This document shows positions 33,109 to 41,485 of a DNA stretch of 64,000 bases, piece after piece. A program made the position numbers and the translations under genes. Under the pieces are notes generated by a model. The model worked only from the letters and a program-made list of their open reading frames with translations, had not been told where the DNA came from and did not search any database. This DNA comes from an uncultured Microcaldota archaeon (GTDB taxonomy: Archaea; Micrarchaeota; Micrarchaeia; Anstonellales; Bilamarchaeaceae), in assembly GCA_903828955.1 (NCBI GenBank), contig CAIKOA010000018.1, positions 1-64,000 on the forward strand, in the 5' to 3' direction. Within the stretch, counting starts at the first letter, position 1. The number at the start of each line of letters is the position of its first letter.

Positions 33109-34724
33109 CTTTTGAATAACTCGTCCATCTCTTCGTTTTCAAATCCAGTTGGCCGCAGTTTCTCATAATCCGCTTTCAGCTCTTGAATCGCCTTGGTATT
33201 TCCGGCCGTTTTTAGCACGGCAAACATGCTTGCATAAAAAGCAGATAAATTTAACGATAGATCTTCAGTCAATTCTCCTTGATTGAGTTTTAAAGCCGTT
33301 GACAAGTACCTCCCGGCAAGTTTATAGTATACTAAAGCTTTCGCATATTCTTCCGCATCGTACTGATTCCCCCCTAATTGCAGGTATGTGGCACCGAAGC
33401 CTACTCTGGCAGAGACGCTGTTATGATCGATATTGAGCTGCTCTCTAAAAGAAGCTATGGCATTTTTATAATCCCCGAGCTGAAGGTATACCGTGCCTAA
33501 GCATTCATACACGTTTGGATTTTTCTCGATTTTTAACGCTTCCTTATAGAATTCAAGCGCTTTTTTGTAATTCCCCAAGTGGTAATATGCTTGCCCGATC
33601 TGGTAGTAAACTGAATAAGTTTTAGCTCCTTTCTCAAGCGCAGTCAAAAATGATTCCGCGGCTTTTTGCCAGTTTTCTTCGTCTGCGTAATACTTGCCAT
33701 AGTTGAAATAGTAAGATGCGTCCATGCTTTTTAGCCCTCCGCTGAATACTGCAATTTCAGCTATAACTAACGGGCCTTTGTCACCGGTTACTTGAGTGGC
33801 AAAATTTAGCAGGAATTTTCTAAATTCCCGGTCGCGCATTACGTCTTCCGGAGATTTGAATTGTTTTGGATATGCTTTGAAATCCCCTTTGGCCGGATCT
33901 ATAAAAACGACATTCCCACCGACATAGAATATTGCGGTATGCGCTATCTCATTTCCGGTAGCAGGATTTCTAAACATTACATAAAACTGAGTGAGGTTTG
34001 TCAAACCAAATTCGGGTTTTGAAGCAATCACTGCGTAGAATCTTGAGAGCTCATCGCAATCCCCATTTCTTGCACGGTAAACGTCTTCTACGTTTCTGGG
34101 CGGGCCTTCAGAAACGATATTATACTGAAAATTGAAAAACTCTGGAGCCCTCATTGCGCGCAGTAGCAGTTCGGCTTTTTCCAACGGTTTTAATTCTTCA
34201 AATGGCTTGCCAAAATACGCTTTTGCAGCATCGCCCAAAGTTCGCTTAATTTCCGGGTCATGCGTTGAGTCCAGAAACATCGGGCTTTGTGCCGGAGTCT
34301 GGGCTCTGGCCTCCTTTGGCGAGCCGGCTTTTGCAGCAACCGCTGGAGCCGCTTCCAGAGGCTTCTCCGCAGGGGTTTTCGTAAGCTTGGCAAGCTCTGC
34401 ATTTGCAGCCTTGAATCCCTTCTCTTCTGCAATATCATGTATCCTGCTTTTCTCAGGTTCAGCAACGCCCTGAGTCTGCATCCGTAGTTCAATTGCGCGC
34501 GCAGGATCTTTCTTCATAAGGAGCGCAAACAACTGGTCCTTTATCGCCCCGCGCACTTCGCTCGTTGAAGTGGACCTCAGATTTTTAAGAGCATTCTCCA
34601 CCACGCGGGAAGTTTCCTGCTCGGTAAGCTTTATCCCATAGTGCTGCTGGTATGCCTGCATCGCGCTCTGCACAACTGGCATTGCTGCCGCCTTCTCTTC
34701 GGACGTAAGCATTTTCTCTGCCAT
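33102..34724 (-). CDS. Transglutaminase-like domain fused to TPR repeats
   Basis: This 540-residue protein has a helical N-terminus (1-115), an Ala/Pro-rich linker, then a papain-like transglutaminase core with Cys223 in N-G-D-C-D-E-L, His262 in I-A-H-T-A-I-F-Y and Asp276 in V-V-F-I-D-P. That Cys-His-Asp triad spacing matches transglutaminase-like cysteine proteases. About four TPR units follow (340-500). No signal peptide is seen. It could be a protease or crosslinker guided by TPR contacts. The domain call is from motif spacing. It lies downstream of a structured intergenic region. Confidence 0.65.
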   Translation of the reverse strand: MAEKMLTSEEKAAAMPVVQSAMQAYQQHYGIKLTEQETSRVVENALKNLRSTSTSEVRGAIKDQLFALLMKKDPARAIELRMQTQGVAEPEKSRIHDIAEEKGFKAANAELAKLTKTPAEKPLEAAPAVAAKAGSPKEARAQTPAQSPMFLDSTHDPEIKRTLGDAAKAYFGKPFEELKPLEKAELLLRAMRAPEFFNFQYNIVSEGPPRNVEDVYRARNGDCDELSRFYAVIASKPEFGLTNLTQFYVMFRNPATGNEIAHTAIFYVGGNVVFIDPAKGDFKAYPKQFKSPEDVMRDREFRKFLLNFATQVTGDKGPLVIAEIAVFSGGLKSMDASYYFNYGKYYADEENWQKAAESFLTALEKGAKTYSVYYQIGQAYYHLGNYKKALEFYKEALKIEKNPNVYECLGTVYLQLGDYKNAIASFREQLNIDHNSVSARVGFGATYLQLGGNQYDAEEYAKALVYYKLAGRYLSTALKLNQGELTEDLSLNLSAFYASMFAVLKTAGNTKAIQELKADYEKLRPTGFENEEMDELFKSY

Positions 34725-34757
34725 GCGTTAATTTCTCCGCATTTCCTTTTTTATTGT

Positions 34758-34845
34758 TTTGCAGCATATCGCAAAGTCGTATCGGCCAAAGGCCCAGGGC
34801 TAAATCGTGAAGCTTGCTTCACGAGAAGAAATCCGCAAGATTTCT
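34758..34845. other. Cluster of four hairpins, candidate structured RNA or regulatory leader
   Basis: Four short inverted repeats follow each other in 88 nt: TTTGC/GCAAA (34758-34775), GGCC-AAA-GGCC (34784-34794), TCGTGAAGC-TT-GCTTCACGA (34805-34824) and AGAAATC-CGCAA-GATTTCT (34827-34845). They lie in the 239-nt gap upstream of the transglutaminase-TPR gene. No known RNA family is recognised. Confidence 0.4.
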
Positions 34846-34963
34846 GAGGGATCTACACTCGTGTTAATGCCTGCGGAAAGGTCTTTGAGGACAAATAGCC
34901 GTTGGATTTCAATCTGCCTTGCGCTTGTGCATGCATTCTTAGGGGCTGCTGCGTTCTTCTGAA

Positions 34964-35407
34964 TTAAGCGATTGCCTGCTTTTTTGGTTCGGCTTTTTGA
35001 GTTGGAAGGGGGGCATTCATTGCATAATCCTTAAGCGGCTTGATTACTACCTTTCCGCTTTCTTCAAGAAGCTTCTGCGCCCTTGGGTCGTTTGTAATGA
35101 ATTTCTCTGTGAAAAGCCAGCCTCCCTTGGTATCATATTTGCAGCCCATTTCGTCCAATTTTTCCTTCAGTTCCTTAAACTCACTCTTGGGAATGCCTTC
35201 GGCCAGAATGTATTCCCTGGTTTCTGGCACGGCTTTACCGCCCTTGCTCTCAATAAATTTCTGGAGTTCGGGATCATCCGTCCTGTAATATTTATATTTC
35301 AGGGAACCTAGCCAGGACATGGGCCCTTCTGATTGGAGGCCCTTTCCATTAAGTTCTAATACTGTTTCAGCATCAGTGGCATCTATTTGGTAAACTTTCT
35401 CAACCAT
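34964..35407 (-). CDS. Hypothetical protein with duplicated domain
   Basis: This 147-residue soluble protein looks like two related halves. Each half has a segment of the type D-P-E/R-L/A-Q-K-F/L-I/L-E-S/E-x-G, preceded by a Y-Y-R-T-D or F-I-T-N strand-turn. The C-terminus is basic and low-complexity. It is divergent from the large Ig-like surface lipoprotein gene. No family is recognised. Confidence 0.5.
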   Translation of the reverse strand: MVEKVYQIDATDAETVLELNGKGLQSEGPMSWLGSLKYKYYRTDDPELQKFIESKGGKAVPETREYILAEGIPKSEFKELKEKLDEMGCKYDTKGGWLFTEKFITNDPRAQKLLEESGKVVIKPLKDYAMNAPLPTQKAEPKKQAIA

Positions 35408-35484
35408 AATCCCGCCTTCCGTATATTATGGGTCGGCAAGGGTTTTTATATGTTAATATTGTATTGGAAAGCGGTGTGGGTACT

Positions 35485-37509
35485 ATGCAAGAAAACAGGG
35501 TTTCACCTTGGCTATTAGGTATTGGGATATTCGTCGTTGTGCTTGTTTTGCTCTTCGGGTGCGCGAGCGCGGGCCCGAGCGGGCTTTCGGCAAATTCGGT
35601 TTCCGGGGGAATTGAAGTCTCCTGGCAGCCTTCTTCCTCTGCGAACGTCGTAGGCTATAATGTTTACAGGAGCACGCAATCGGGAAGCATCGGGCAGAAG
35701 ATAAACCCGGTAATGATTACCGATAGCAAATATGTAGATAGGGATGTGGAGAACGGGCTTACCTACTACTATACTGTAAGGACCGTGAACTCCGCAGGGG
35801 CTGAGGACTCGAACACTCAGCAGGCCAGCATTTTGGCTAAAACCAAGCCCCCAACTGACCTCCAGATACAGATAAACGGGGGAAATGAATACACTTCAAA
35901 CCCACAGGTAACCTTATACGTTTCCGCTGATGGCGCAACCAAATGCAGGTTCTCAAATGACGGAGTTGTCTGGGCAGATTGGGAGAACTATGCGGCAAAC
36001 AAGAGCTGGACCCTTCCCTCCGGAGACGGGCAGAAGGAAGTTTATTACATATGCGAAGATGACTTTGGGAACGTTGCAACGCCTACAAGCGCAACCATCT
36101 ACCTTGATACCACTCCGCCAACGATAACTCTGACTTCTCCGAAGCAGGGCGGGCAGTACGCGGGAAGCTTCGACCTTGTGTTCAGCGCAAGCGACCCGAT
36201 TGAGCAGACACTGACCTGCTCAGGGGACATTAGCGGCGCTCCGATTGCAATCGGAGTAGTCGATGTGGGAAGCCCGCAAACAGTAACGATAAACGCGGCT
36301 GAAGGCGCGCACACGTTGAACCTTGAATGCAAGGACCACATCAACTCGGCAAATGCGAGCGCAACCTTCACAATTGTGAACAAGCCTTCGGTTGAGATGG
36401 AAATTGAAAGCGGCGCAGGATATGTCGCAATCCCGAGGGTAAACCTGGATGTGAAGGCAACGAATGCGGCGCAATGCAGGTTCTCAAACGATGGGAACAC
36501 CTGGGGAAGCTGGCTTACTTACTCTACCGTGGTGCAGTGGAGCCTGAGCGCAGGCGACGGGACAAAGACGGTATATGCGCAATGCCAGGGCGCAAACGGG
36601 CAGAGTTCAGATGTTGTAACCGACACTATTATACTAGACACTACCCCTCCGCCTTACGTCTCAATGCAGATAAACAACGGCAACTCCTGGACAAACTCCA
36701 GGAACGTGGTTCTTGGCCTGTATTGCTTCTCCGCAAAGCAATCCCAGTTCTCAAACGACGGGCAGATGTGGAGCGGCTGGGAGTCCTACGGAACGAGCAG
36801 GGTGTGGACACTTTCCCCTGGAGATGGAACGAAATACGTATACTTTGAATGCCAAGACAGCAATGGGAAGCTGGTAGGGACTACGAGCGCCACAATACTG
36901 TATTCGCAGAAGGAGCCGAACCCGCCATCCAGTTTGGATATCGAGATAAACGACGGGGACAGCTATACCTCCAGCAGGAGCGTCGACCTTACCCTTGATG
37001 CAAGGGACGCGAACCAGTGCAGGTTCAGCAATGAGAACAGCGACTGGTCCAAGTGGTATGATTACGATACGGAGATGAGCTGGAAGCTCAGTTCAGGAGA
37101 TGGAAGGAAGACGGTCTATTACCAATGCCAGAACGACTTTGGGACCGTTTCCACGCATGCCTCCATATACCTGGAGACCGGGCCTCCACCCCCAATAACC
37201 AACCTTCGCGCAACTTCGGACGATGACTACATCTATTTGAGGTGGTCCAGCCCGGGAAGCAGCGCGGTGCGCTACAACATCTACAGGAGCACGGAAGGAA
37301 TGGGCCTTCTTACTAAGGTTGCAACCGCTTCTTCAACATCCTGGAGGGATGGGAACGTGGTGGAAGGGCTCGCGTATTCGTACATGGTTAGGGCAGTTGA
37401 CAACGCGGGGAACGAAGGGGGGAACTCGAACGTGGTCGAGGCGGAAATAAACCGCTACGGCCCGCTCATGAGCGGGGGAAGCAGCGAGCCCGAATCCACT
37501 CCGGCCTGA
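35485..37509 (+). CDS. Surface lipoprotein with fibronectin III and Ig-like repeats
   Basis: This 674-residue exported protein has a lipobox (L-F-G-C). It has an N-terminal fibronectin type III domain (V-S-W-Q-P, Y-N-V-Y-R-S-T), four copies of a roughly 70-residue unit with C-R-F-S-N-D-G-x-x-W-x-x-W and a later G-D-G-x-K-x-V-Y-x-x-C, one Ig-like insert after the first copy, and a C-terminal fibronectin III domain (I-Y-L-R-W-S, Y-N-I-Y-R-S-T). Copy 3 lacks the first Cys (S-Q-F-S-N-D-G). It is probably an adhesive or structural surface protein. The ATG at 35485 has GGTGTGGG upstream and gives a proper signal peptide; an earlier in-frame ATG does not. Confidence 0.8.
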   Translation: MQENRVSPWLLGIGIFVVVLVLLFGCASAGPSGLSANSVSGGIEVSWQPSSSANVVGYNVYRSTQSGSIGQKINPVMITDSKYVDRDVENGLTYYYTVRTVNSAGAEDSNTQQASILAKTKPPTDLQIQINGGNEYTSNPQVTLYVSADGATKCRFSNDGVVWADWENYAANKSWTLPSGDGQKEVYYICEDDFGNVATPTSATIYLDTTPPTITLTSPKQGGQYAGSFDLVFSASDPIEQTLTCSGDISGAPIAIGVVDVGSPQTVTINAAEGAHTLNLECKDHINSANASATFTIVNKPSVEMEIESGAGYVAIPRVNLDVKATNAAQCRFSNDGNTWGSWLTYSTVVQWSLSAGDGTKTVYAQCQGANGQSSDVVTDTIILDTTPPPYVSMQINNGNSWTNSRNVVLGLYCFSAKQSQFSNDGQMWSGWESYGTSRVWTLSPGDGTKYVYFECQDSNGKLVGTTSATILYSQKEPNPPSSLDIEINDGDSYTSSRSVDLTLDARDANQCRFSNENSDWSKWYDYDTEMSWKLSSGDGRKTVYYQCQNDFGTVSTHASIYLETGPPPPITNLRATSDDDYIYLRWSSPGSSAVRYNIYRSTEGMGLLTKVATASSTSWRDGNVVEGLAYSYMVRAVDNAGNEGGNSNVVEAEINRYGPLMSGGSSEPESTPA

Positions 37510-37510
37510 A

Positions 37511-37542
37511 TTTTTTATTTTCTTATTTTTCTTCTTGTTTTT
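37511..37542 (+). terminator. Poly-T terminator
   Basis: This stretch directly after the stop of the surface lipoprotein is almost entirely T on the coding strand, with runs of 6, 5 and 5 T. It is typical of archaeal intrinsic termination. Confidence 0.7.
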
Positions 37543-37696
37543 AGTTAATTGATAAAAGCAATCGCAAGAGTGCGTGTAAAGAGCAGCAAAGAGAATGCGG
37601 CCCAGGCAGCGAAGGACAAAGAGTGACAAGGCAAAGAACACCAACGGTTTTTAATAGACTTTTTTGCCAGCGTAAATGCAGGGGGACAAAAAAGTC

Positions 37697-37769
37697 TAGC
37701 CCCGCCCGGATTCGAACCGGGGTCAGAAGGTCCAAAGCCTCCTATCCTTGGCCACTAGACGACGGGGCT
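37697..37769 (-). tRNA. tRNA-Gln (UUG anticodon)
   Basis: The minus strand reads AGCCCCG at the 5' end and CGGGGCT plus discriminator A at the 3' end, giving a full 7-bp acceptor stem. The D arm, a 5-bp anticodon stem with loop CTTTGGA (anticodon TTG) and the T arm with GGTTCGAATCC are all present. CCA is not encoded. The gene is 73 nt with no intron. A T6 run follows immediately (37690-37695 region) and would terminate the transcript. Confidence 0.95.
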
Positions 37770-37832
37770 GCTGGAAGGAATTTATATTTTAAGGGCGCAC
37801 TTATTTTTAAACCTGAACTTTGAATGTGCGTT

Positions 37833-38327
37833 ATGGAGAATGTGCTCCAAAAGCTCCAGAAGGGAAAGGTCGAGGAGGTCCGCGCGACCGCGCGCGAACT
37901 TATCCGCAAGAGCCGCGACGACCCCGAAGGCTGGTTCCTGATGGGGATGGTTTCCCACTACAAGGGGAACGAGGGTTATGCGCTGGAATGCTTTGAGCGC
38001 GCGCTTTATCTGCAGAAATCCGAGAAATTCCACAAGGCAAAGAGCATTGCGCACATGGCTCTCTTTGAGTTTGAGGAGGCTGCGGAGGATTTGAAGAAGG
38101 CCCTTGCGATGAATAAGGATCCGGAATCCCACTTCCTTCTTTCCATTGCGCTCATGTTCCTGAGCCACCCGGAGGCGTCCGACCAGATGCTCGAGGCATA
38201 CAGGCTAAACCCTGGGAAAACAAGGGAGATGCTCCAGAACTTCTTCCGCGCATTCTTCAGGGACGACCCGTCTATTCCGGAGAAGGAAAAGAAGGAAATA
38301 ATGAGGATTCTTTCTGGGGAAAAGTAA
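37833..38327 (+). CDS. TPR-like protein
   Basis: This 164-residue soluble helical protein has TPR-like pairs (G-W-F-L-M-G-M-V-S-H-Y-K-G-N-E-G-Y-A-L-E-C-F-E-R-A-L, then F-E-E-A-A-E-D-L-K-K-A-L). It has about three repeats and a capping C-terminus. An ATG nine bases upstream (37824) is also possible. TPR proteins are unusually frequent here, with three in 25 kb. Its partner is unknown. Confidence 0.7.
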   Translation: MENVLQKLQKGKVEEVRATARELIRKSRDDPEGWFLMGMVSHYKGNEGYALECFERALYLQKSEKFHKAKSIAHMALFEFEEAAEDLKKALAMNKDPESHFLLSIALMFLSHPEASDQMLEAYRLNPGKTREMLQNFFRAFFRDDPSIPEKEKKEIMRILSGEK

Positions 38328-38336
38328 AAATCCTGC

Positions 38337-38343
38337 TTTTTTT
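38337..38343 (+). terminator. T-run terminator
   Basis: Seven T residues follow about 10 nt after the stop of the TPR-like gene. This is a probable archaeal termination signal. Confidence 0.5.
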
Positions 38344-38420
38344 CGTTTCCACTATTTTTCCACTAAATACCAACAATTAAATACTCTTTTTGAGTAAATA
38401 TATCATGGGGGTGATACGCC

Positions 38421-40064
38421 ATGGAAGCGAGAATAGTTCCGCAGGCTCCAGTTGGCGCGCCGCCCCTGCAGGAGTATAAGGAGTTCAGCCGCTCCCATAA
38501 GAGAAATTTTGAGAAGGTCGCCTGCCTGGCTGAAAAATTGCATTCACATGGCTTCACTCCCATTGTTGGCTCCGCGAGGGTGAAGTGGCTCCTTGCGGAG
38601 AGGGGAATGCACTCTGTCTTCAACCCTTTTGTCGCAAATGAAAATGAAATCATATTGAACAGGGCAAGGGCTTGCGCAGACTCCAATTTCTTCGTGTTCC
38701 TTGGCTTTGATGCGGTGCATGCGCTTGCTTTCTTCACAGACCCCGAAAGAGGCGCAAAGGGGCGCTCACTAACCAAGGAGGAACTGATGAGAAGAAGCGT
38801 CTCTCTTGCAAACGACAAAAAGCCAGGGGAGGAGTGGGCTGCCGGGGTGGCTGCAGAGGCGCTCTTGGTTTCGGAAAAGAAGCCCAGGAACACCTTTTAT
38901 GCGATCGAGCACGGCCACTGGGGAGAGAACAAAGATATGGACGACGGCGTTTCCCCGCGCAAAGACGTAATACGGCAGATGATGCTCTGGCATTATGACA
39001 TTGACGCGACCGGCTACCACAACTGGATCGATTCTGGCGCGCTTGCGGACATAACGCTTAGGGAGAAGGCTGTGGGGATTGTGAAGGTGCCCTCGCTGGA
39101 ACTGACACTGCCCTTTGGGCTCGGGAGCCTCAACGACCCGCACTTCAACGTCTGGTTTGCGGGAAAGGAAATTGCAGAGGACTTTTACCAGAAATTCCTG
39201 AGAAGGCGGAAGATCACGAGGTTCCCTGGGATGGCCCCTGAAGTAGAGAAGAGGGCGGTGCTCGGGTACATTACCAAGATGAGGGATGAGGATGAGATTG
39301 CTTTCGGGGTCGCGCACCCTTCCTGCGTTGTGAAGGCAGGGGTTCCGCTCCGGATGGGAATCCTGAACCTGCTCACCGAGAAAACCAGTAAAGGCGCTCC
39401 CTATAGCTGGAGGGCAATCAAGGGCTTCATACATAAATATGCGGACGGGGTTGCCGCTTACAACCCTACAATTGATGATTATAAATTGCGCTTCAGGGAG
39501 AAATCCGTCCAGAAATACTTTGAGGACGAAGTATGGAACGAGGTTTCTTTGGGGATAGGAAAGCTGAATGGAGAAGAGGCCCAGGGGATTGACGGGTATA
39601 ATGATGGAGTTCCCGGGCAGGTAAGGGAAAACAACGTTAACATGGCCATTGCAAAGGCGATGAAAAAGGATTATGGAAAGTTCCCCTATTTCGACCACGA
39701 TACGCACAACTATGCGCCCTTCCGTTTTGAGCGCGCGGTTTCCCCGCTTGCCTACGGGAGGAACACGATAACCTTCAATGATGCGGCCGCATTTATGGAG
39801 CTTCGAAAGAACGGCGGGCTCACCTCTTCTGATTTTGTGAAAATACTCCGGGGAAAGGGCTACAGGGGCCTTCCTGTTGAGATTGGGATGGATACCTTCC
39901 TTGAATTGCACAAGGGAAGGCTCCGGCCTGTGGAGGCGCGCAGGAGCCCATTCTACGGACTATTAGGCTTTGGAAACGATATCTACCACGGATGGATAAA
40001 TGTGAAGTATGCGGCGCTGGAAGGCTGGAGAAGGCTAAGGAAGGCTGCGGCAGCGGCTCCCTAG
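38421..40064 (+). CDS. Divergent PHP-like metal-dependent hydrolase
   Basis: This 547-residue soluble protein was not recognised at first sight. Several blocks follow the PHP phosphoesterase order: D-A-T-G-Y-H-N-W-I-D-S-G near 195, an I-V-K-V-P-S-L-E-L-T strand (the G-x-E-x-T position), a late A-H-P-S-C-V, then I-D-G-Y-N-D-G (the E-x-Y/F-N position) and F-D-H-D-T-H-N (the S-D-A-H position). An E-H-G-H-W motif lies near 170. These could supply metal ligands, but several canonical residues are replaced, so activity is uncertain. The ATG follows GGGGGTGA. It stands just before pelA on the same strand. Confidence 0.45.
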   Translation: MEARIVPQAPVGAPPLQEYKEFSRSHKRNFEKVACLAEKLHSHGFTPIVGSARVKWLLAERGMHSVFNPFVANENEIILNRARACADSNFFVFLGFDAVHALAFFTDPERGAKGRSLTKEELMRRSVSLANDKKPGEEWAAGVAAEALLVSEKKPRNTFYAIEHGHWGENKDMDDGVSPRKDVIRQMMLWHYDIDATGYHNWIDSGALADITLREKAVGIVKVPSLELTLPFGLGSLNDPHFNVWFAGKEIAEDFYQKFLRRRKITRFPGMAPEVEKRAVLGYITKMRDEDEIAFGVAHPSCVVKAGVPLRMGILNLLTEKTSKGAPYSWRAIKGFIHKYADGVAAYNPTIDDYKLRFREKSVQKYFEDEVWNEVSLGIGKLNGEEAQGIDGYNDGVPGQVRENNVNMAIAKAMKKDYGKFPYFDHDTHNYAPFRFERAVSPLAYGRNTITFNDAAAFMELRKNGGLTSSDFVKILRGKGYRGLPVEIGMDTFLELHKGRLRPVEARRSPFYGLLGFGNDIYHGWINVKYAALEGWRRLRKAAAAAP

Positions 40065-40104
40065 CGTTCTATTCTAATTGTTTTTCCTTCAATATTTTTC
40101 CTGT

Positions 40105-41136
40105 ATGCGGATAACACACTTTGACCGCAAGAGCGGGGAGATGAAAATTTCAATCGAAACGCTGGAGGACCTCTGGCACCTTGAGCGTGTGCTCCGCCCA
40201 AAAGACAGGGTGGAGGCGCGGACATTGCGCAGCGTGAAATTCGGGGAAGGGAAAGAGGAGAAGAAGCCGGTAACTATTCTTCTTGAAGTGGATTCTGCGG
40301 AATTTGCGGAATCCGCAAATAGATTGCGGGTGGGCGGGAAGATAATTTCCGGAGAACCGGAAGAATTCATACAGATCGGGCGCCACCACACTTTCGATTT
40401 CGAGGCTTCGGATAAATTGAAAATCATAAAGGAATGGAAAAACTACGAAGTGGACAGGCTCCAGAAGGCTGTGGAGCAGAGCAAGAAGCCTCTTGTGCGG
40501 ATTGTTGTGATGGATGAGAGCGATGCGACCACGGCAATTTTGCGCGGGTATGGGGTTTCCTATGGGCCGGAAATACGGTGCATGGGGAGCAAGCGGGAAG
40601 GGAATTATGAAGAGAAGGTGAGAATGTATTTTGGGGAAATTTCTTCTTATATTTCCAAATACCCGGAGAGATTTATAGTTGCGGGGCCGGGATTTGCAAA
40701 AGACGGGCTTAAGGAATTCATTAAGGAAAAATATCCGGAATTGCTTTCCAGGATTTCTTTTGAGAACTGCTCGACTTCCGAAAAAAGCGGAGTTAATGAG
40801 CTTTTGAAAAGAGGGGTTGTCGCAAAAATCGCTGGCGAAGCGCAGCTCGAGAAAGAGGAGAAGCTTTTTGAGGAATTCATGATGCACCTGAACAAGGACG
40901 ACGGGCTTGCGGCTTATGGGAAGAAGCAGGTGCGGAGTGCGGTTGAGTGCAAGGCGGTCTCCATTCTTCTTGTTTTGGATGAGAACCTGCGCAAGGATGA
41001 GGAAGTCGAGGCGATTGCTGAGCTTGCGGAGAAAAACCGGGCGGAATTGATGTTTTTCTCTTTGGAAAGCAATGGCGGGCAGAAGCTGAAGGGGTTTAGC
41101 GGGATTGCGGCGCTTCTGCGCTTCAGGCTGGATTAG
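40105..41136 (+). CDS. pelA: Pelota (ribosome rescue factor)
   Basis: This 343-residue eRF1-like protein acts with aIF/EF-1A to rescue stalled ribosomes. The N-terminal domain has M-K-I-S-I-E-T-L-E-D-L-W-H-L-E-R-V, the typical Pelota start with the D-D/E-L-W-x-L pattern. The middle domain has F-I-V-A-G-P-G-F-A-K, and the C-terminal domain ends with G-I-A-A-L-L-R-F. No GGQ motif is present, as expected for Pelota. The ATG at 40105 matches the family N-terminus. Confidence 0.95.
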   Translation: MRITHFDRKSGEMKISIETLEDLWHLERVLRPKDRVEARTLRSVKFGEGKEEKKPVTILLEVDSAEFAESANRLRVGGKIISGEPEEFIQIGRHHTFDFEASDKLKIIKEWKNYEVDRLQKAVEQSKKPLVRIVVMDESDATTAILRGYGVSYGPEIRCMGSKREGNYEEKVRMYFGEISSYISKYPERFIVAGPGFAKDGLKEFIKEKYPELLSRISFENCSTSEKSGVNELLKRGVVAKIAGEAQLEKEEKLFEEFMMHLNKDDGLAAYGKKQVRSAVECKAVSILLVLDENLRKDEEVEAIAELAEKNRAELMFFSLESNGGQKLKGFSGIAALLRFRLD

Positions 41137-41159
41137 AAATTAGAAAAATAAAGAGTATT

Positions 41160-41474
41160 TTAAAGCGAAGAGGAAACCATCGAGAGGTATTCCTTTGCAG
41201 AATCAAGGGTTTCCTTTCCCTTTTGGGTGAGAGTATAGTATTTCCGCCTTCCCTTTTCTTTTGCCGCAATCAGTTTCTCGAATTCCAGCATGTGGAGGAC
41301 GATGTAGACCATCACCCTGCTGCACTTGAAGCCGAACCTCCGCTCCATTTCAGCCGGAAGGGTGTATGCGTACGCCTCCCCGTCCTTTTTGAGAATTGAC
41401 ATTACATATAGCCAGAGGTTCTCGGAAGTGAGATGGCGTTTTAAGCGCTTAAAGGGGCGGGTGGATGTGCTCAT
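41160..41474 (-). CDS. PadR/ArsR-like winged-helix regulator
   Basis: This 104-residue protein has a winged-helix fold: helix L-W-L-Y-V-M-S-I-L, recognition helix region F-K-C-S-R-V-M-V-Y-I-V-L-H-M-L-E, wing A-A-K-E-K-G-R-R-K-Y-Y-T-L-T-Q-K-G, and a final helix. The Y-Y-x-L-T-x-x-G wing is typical of PadR-type regulators. It lies on the same strand as the large membrane-protein operon and just after its last gene (the 3' side), so it might be transcribed with it. Confidence 0.75.
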   Translation of the reverse strand: MSTSTRPFKRLKRHLTSENLWLYVMSILKKDGEAYAYTLPAEMERRFGFKCSRVMVYIVLHMLEFEKLIAAKEKGRRKYYTLTQKGKETLDSAKEYLSMVSSSL

Positions 41475-41485
41475 AAGGGATTACC

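Noticed and set aside
37697-37769. tRNA-Gln as attachment site of the integrase
   Set aside because: It lies 30 kb from the integrase and no copy of its 3' end was seen near 6,500-8,000.
38769-39911. Long antisense open frame (380 codons) opposite the PHP-like gene
   Set aside because: It is a shadow of a GC-rich coding strand: no ribosome binding site, His/Pro/Arg-rich low-quality translation, and the plus-strand frame has family-like motifs.
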